Below are positions 6,452-8,326 of a stretch of 8,326 nucleotides of DNA, piece by piece; the first letter of the stretch is position 1, and the number at the start of each line of letters is the position of its first letter. The notes under the pieces are model-generated. The model saw only the letters and a program-made list of their open reading frames with translations, was not told the DNA's origin and made no database searches. The translations under genes and the position numbers were made by a program. The DNA comes from Patescibacteria group bacterium (GTDB lineage: Bacteria > Patescibacteriota > Patescibacteriia > UBA9934): NCBI GenBank assembly GCA_018818445.1, contig JAHISC010000056.1, forward strand, positions 1-8,326, written 5' to 3'.

Positions 6452-7774
6452 ATGCCAAAGAAAACATCAAATAAAGACCCGGAGGAGGTAAAGAAAACTA
6501 AGATTCAAACGCTCTTGCGTGGTTTTAGAGATATTTTGCCCGAAGAGCAAGCTATCTGGGATCGTGTTGAGGAAGTTGCCGCAAGACTTTCGAATGATTA
6601 TAGTTATGGCCGCATTCGTTTACCAATTTTGGAAAAGCGTAATTTGTTTGAGCGCACAATTGGTAAGGGTACTGATATCGTGGAAAAAGAACTTTTTGCT
6701 TTCGAAGATCAGGGCGGCGACAAAGTAGCTATGCGTCCAGAGGCAACCGCTCAGATCGCTAGAGCTTATATTGAGCACGGCATGATCAATAAACCACAGC
6801 CAGTGAAGCTTTGGTATTTTGGACCAATGTTCCGATACGATCGTCCGCAAGCTGGTAGATATCGTCAGTTCTGGCAGTGGGGATTAGAAGCTTTAGGATC
6901 TGATGATTCTATTTTGGACGCACAGTTGATCTTGATTATTGATCGCTTTTTTAAGGAGCTAGGACTAAATGTTGTTTTTAAGATCAATTCTCTTGGTACA
7001 GTAGAAACCAGACGTGAGTATGTGATGGAGCTGGTTAGTTACTTTAAGCAATTTAGAAAGAAGTTGTCAGAGGTAGATAAAAAAAGATTGACTAAGAATC
7101 CGTTGCGCCTACTTGATTCAAAAGAAGAAGGCATGGCTGAGTTGAAAGTTGATGCACCACAAATTGTTGACTGGCTTGATGATGATTCTAAGCAGCACTT
7201 CATGAAAGTTATTGAGTATTTAGATGAAGCTGATGTGGCTTATGAACTTGATCCGTTTTTGGTTCGCGGACTCGATTATTATAACCGAACTGTTTTTGAA
7301 GTAGTCCTAGCGAGTGATGATAACAGCGTTGCTCAGAATGCATTAGGAGGAGGCGGCCGTTATGACGATTTGATTCCACAATTAGGTGGCCGCGAAGAAG
7401 TTGGTGCTATTGGTGCTGCTATTGGTATCGAAAGAGTTATTTTGGCAATGAAAGAGAAGGGCATTGAGTTTCCTAAGCAGCGAAAGGTAGATGTATTCTT
7501 TTGCCAGTTAGGAGATGCTGCTCGTAGAAAAGGTTTGTTAGTTTTTGAAGAGTTCAGAAAAGCAAGCGTTTCTATTGCAGAAGCGTTTGGTAAAGGTTCC
7601 TTAAAGGCTCAGCTCGAGGCAGCGGATAAGCAAGGTGCAAAAATTGCTTTGATTTTAGGGCAAAAAGAAGTGCTCGATGAAACAATTATTGTTCGTGACA
7701 TGGATTCTGGAGCGCAAGAGATTGTGGATGTAAAGAAAGTGGTTGAAATGGTAAAGAAGCAGTTACAGAAGTAA
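6452..7774 (+). CDS. hisS: Histidyl-tRNA synthetase
   Basis: HisRS charges tRNA-His with histidine using ATP and is a class II synthetase. The 440-residue product begins with a Lys-rich extension of about 20 residues before the family's usual opening RGFRDILPEE (23-32). MRPEATA is at 94-100. Motif 2 is visible as FGPMFRYDRPQAGRYRQF (123-140). The histidine-specific motif VRGLDYYNRT (271-280) includes Arg272, and GGGGRYDDL (299-307) and motif 3 (GAAIGIERVILAM, 321-333) follow. Residues ~345-440 form the alpha/beta anticodon-binding domain. ATG 6452 is the only in-frame Met before the conserved core, so the extension seems real. It lies 3 bases after lepB and has no Shine-Dalgarno sequence, so re-initiation by the same ribosomes is likely. 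A strong terminator follows 18 bases after the stop. Confidence 0.97.
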   Translation: MPKKTSNKDPEEVKKTKIQTLLRGFRDILPEEQAIWDRVEEVAARLSNDYSYGRIRLPILEKRNLFERTIGKGTDIVEKELFAFEDQGGDKVAMRPEATAQIARAYIEHGMINKPQPVKLWYFGPMFRYDRPQAGRYRQFWQWGLEALGSDDSILDAQLILIIDRFFKELGLNVVFKINSLGTVETRREYVMELVSYFKQFRKKLSEVDKKRLTKNPLRLLDSKEEGMAELKVDAPQIVDWLDDDSKQHFMKVIEYLDEADVAYELDPFLVRGLDYYNRTVFEVVLASDDNSVAQNALGGGGRYDDLIPQLGGREEVGAIGAAIGIERVILAMKEKGIEFPKQRKVDVFFCQLGDAARRKGLLVFEEFRKASVSIAEAFGKGSLKAQLEAADKQGAKIALILGQKEVLDETIIVRDMDSGAQEIVDVKKVVEMVKKQLQK

Positions 7775-7792
7775 AAAGTAAATTTTAGTAAA

Positions 7793-7828
7793 AACATGGC
7801 CATTGAAAGACTCGGCCGTGTTTTTTTT
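7793..7828 (+). terminator. Rho-independent terminator of lepB-hisS
   Basis: AACATGGCC (7793-7801) pairs with GGCCGTGTT (7814-7822), giving 9 bp with one T-G pair and a 12-base loop. Eight T residues run from 7821 to 7828. A run of A residues sits just before the stem, so it could also act weakly in the other direction. Confidence 0.9.
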
Positions 7829-7834
7829 GTTACC

Positions 7835-7865
7835 AATAAACCGAGGCCGTTAGGCCTCGAGTATT
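7835..7865. repeat. GAGGCC/GGCCTC hairpin, left copy
   Basis: CGAGGCC (7842-7848), loop GTTA and GGCCTCG (7853-7859) form a perfect 7-bp hairpin. AATA (7835-7838) and TATT (7862-7865) can extend it after a small internal loop. The stretch GAGGCCGTTAGGCCTCGAGT recurs in the same orientation at 8065 with one substitution and one inserted A, so these hairpins are direct repeats flanking the element between them. Confidence 0.8.
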
Positions 7866-7880
7866 CCGCTTCGACAAGCT

Positions 7881-8011
7881 GTCATTCCGGCGAACGCCGG
7901 AATCCAGCGTGGATAAAAAACGATGAATCCCGCCTGCCTGCCCTGCCTACCGCCTGCCTGCCGGTAGGCAGGGCAGGCAGGCGGTAGGCAGGGATCAAGG
8001 TCCGGGATGAC
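7881..8011. repeat. REP/MITE-like composite palindrome with a 22-bp perfect inverted repeat
   Basis: The ends GTCATTCCGG (7881-7890) and CCGGGATGAC (8002-8011) are inverted repeats with 9 of 10 matches. Inside are ATTCCGGCG-AA-CGCCGGAAT (7884-7903), a 9-bp hairpin, and ATCCA-GCG-TGGAT (7902-7914). A 22-bp perfect inverted repeat (7930-7951 with 7963-7984, loop of 11) is built from CCTGCC/CTACC units. The GTCATTCC..GGAATCCAG type of palindrome is known from dispersed repeats in many bacteria. The C+G-rich part encodes by chance the peptide ACLPVGRAG that is often misannotated in Patescibacteria. The element carries no gene. It is probably a non-autonomous mobile repeat. Confidence 0.8.
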
Positions 8012-8058
8012 GATAATTGTGGCAGCTCGACAGCGGACAAGCGAAGCTTAAGTTCTAA

Positions 8059-8088
8059 GATACAGAGGCCGTGAGGCCTCGAAGTATC
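8059..8088. repeat. GAGGCC/GGCCTC hairpin, right copy
   Basis: GATAC (8059-8063) pairs with GTATC (8084-8088), and GAGGCC (8065-8070) pairs with GGCCTC (8075-8080) across a GTGA tetraloop. The GA(A)GTAT 3' flank is shared with the left copy at 7843-7864. CGAAGC at 8042-8047 also mirrors GCTTCG at 7868-7873, so the whole 7835-8088 segment is a nested, roughly symmetrical structure. No T-tract follows, so it is not a standard terminator. Confidence 0.75.
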
Positions 8089-8134
8089 ATTTATTTATAA
8101 CCAAAACTATATTCATTATCTACTCACCGCATAA

Positions 8135-8163
8135 TTGACATTACTCACTGCCTGTGCTACTCT
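8135..8163 (+). promoter_or_regulatory. Strong sigma70-type promoter for the downstream structured RNA
   Basis: A perfect TTGACA (8135-8140), a 17-base spacer ending in TGC and TACTCT (8158-8163) form an extended -10 promoter with the same layout as that of lepB. The predicted start is about 8170. It lies only about 18 bases before the first base of the RNA's proposed closing helix, and no ORF begins in the remaining window, which argues for a dedicated RNA gene or a long structured leader. Confidence 0.75.
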
Positions 8164-8169
8164 TTTCTG

Positions 8170-8326
8170 TCGCACCTTATATTTAAAACACTACCCGGAG
8201 GTTGAAAGCCCTCCTAAGCCTGAGGCCACCTAGTGGCCAACGGTCTGCCCCGTAGCAGGAGCCGTTCTCCAGTAATGGAGGAATGAAGCTTGAGCTCTTC
8301 GGAGCCCAAGAAAACCCTTGGTGTGT
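8170..8326 (+). ncRNA. Structured non-coding RNA of unassigned family (continues past or ends at the window edge)
   Basis: Five consecutive hairpins are visible. They are GGAGG/CCTCC (8197-8214), GGCCAC/GTGGCC with loop CTA (8224-8238), AACGG-t-CTGC/GCAG-gag-CCGTT (8239-8266), CTCCA/TGGAG with a GTAA tetraloop (8267-8280), and a 9-bp stem with one mismatch capped by C(TTCG)G (8289-8310). A closing helix ACAC-t-ACC (8188-8195) with GGTGTGT (8320-8326) would enclose them all and reaches the last base of the window. Base composition jumps to G+C-rich only in this stretch. Hallmarks of RNase P RNA, tmRNA, SRP RNA, rRNA, T-box and group I/II introns were sought and not found. The size, the multibranch form and the position downstream of a mobile-looking repeat would suit an IscB/IsrB omega (HEARO-type) RNA, but this is a guess from layout rather than a sequence match. 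A long riboregulatory leader is the alternative. Confidence 0.7.

Noticed and set aside
7796..7987. 63-codon plus-strand ORF ending in ...TACLPVGRAGRR
   Set aside because: It runs across the hisS terminator and into the inverted-repeat element. The peptide is the translation of the CCTGCC/GGCAGG palindrome, a common spurious product.
8170..8326. RNase P RNA, tmRNA or SRP RNA for the structured RNA
   Set aside because: The RNase P segment GAGGAAAGUCC and its partner, the tmRNA ends with the tRNA-like T-loop, and the SRP GGAAGGAAGCA-type loop are all absent. GGAGGAATGAAGC only vaguely resembles the first.

Overview
The window looks like part of a small-genome bacterium of the Candidate Phyla Radiation (Patescibacteria, perhaps a parcubacterial lineage). 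This is inferred from four things: very tight housekeeping clusters in which most genes lack a clear Shine-Dalgarno sequence; a short PaaX/Cas2-like protein of a kind common in such genomes; a C+G-rich palindrome whose chance translation (ACLPVGRAG) is a familiar spurious peptide in their annotations; and moderately AT-rich coding DNA. TGA is used as a stop, so the TGA=Gly code of Gracilibacteria and Absconditabacteria does not apply. No rRNA or marker phylogeny is available, so the lineage is not proven.

Layout. Positions 1-1482 (minus strand) hold dprA followed 18 bases later by the first 128 codons of a FolC/Mur-ligase-type gene that leaves the window. Positions 1563-2177 (plus) hold a compact cassette: one small ORF for a winged-helix plus Cas2-like (PaaX_M-type) protein, bounded by two copies of a 47-bp direct repeat. 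Each repeat is itself a 44-bp dyad around the perfect core CATCCGGCCGGATG. The first copy abuts the start codon and the second begins inside the stop codon. A symmetrical terminator at 2242-2266 separates the cassette from the converging minus-strand operon LCP protein - der - pth (5748 down to 2282). That operon diverges from the plus-strand pair lepB - hisS (5837-7774), which ends at a strong intrinsic terminator (7793-7828).

Positions 7775-8134 hold no credible gene. After the hisS terminator comes a composite palindromic element (about 7835-8088): two related GAGGCC/GGCCTC hairpins flank a REP/MITE-like unit with a 9-bp hairpin and a 22-bp perfect inverted repeat. Next is a well-formed promoter (TTGACA, 17 bp, TGC-TACTCT) and then, from about 8170 to the window edge, a densely folded RNA. 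It has at least five local hairpins, including GUAA and UUCG tetraloops, and a closing helix that is completed in the last seven bases. I could not assign this RNA to a family with confidence. An IscB/IsrB-associated omega (HEARO-type) RNA is my leading guess, and its test lies just outside the window.

Functionally the protein genes cover DNA uptake/recombination (DprA), ribosome biogenesis and peptidyl-tRNA recycling (Der, Pth), cell-envelope polymer attachment and protein export (LCP protein, signal peptidase I), and translation (HisRS). The two items most worth attention are the repeat-bounded Cas2-like cassette and the promoter-driven structured RNA. A third pattern is that the dprA, LCP and lepB promoters all place the predicted transcription start within about 5 bases of the start codon, suggesting leaderless mRNAs.
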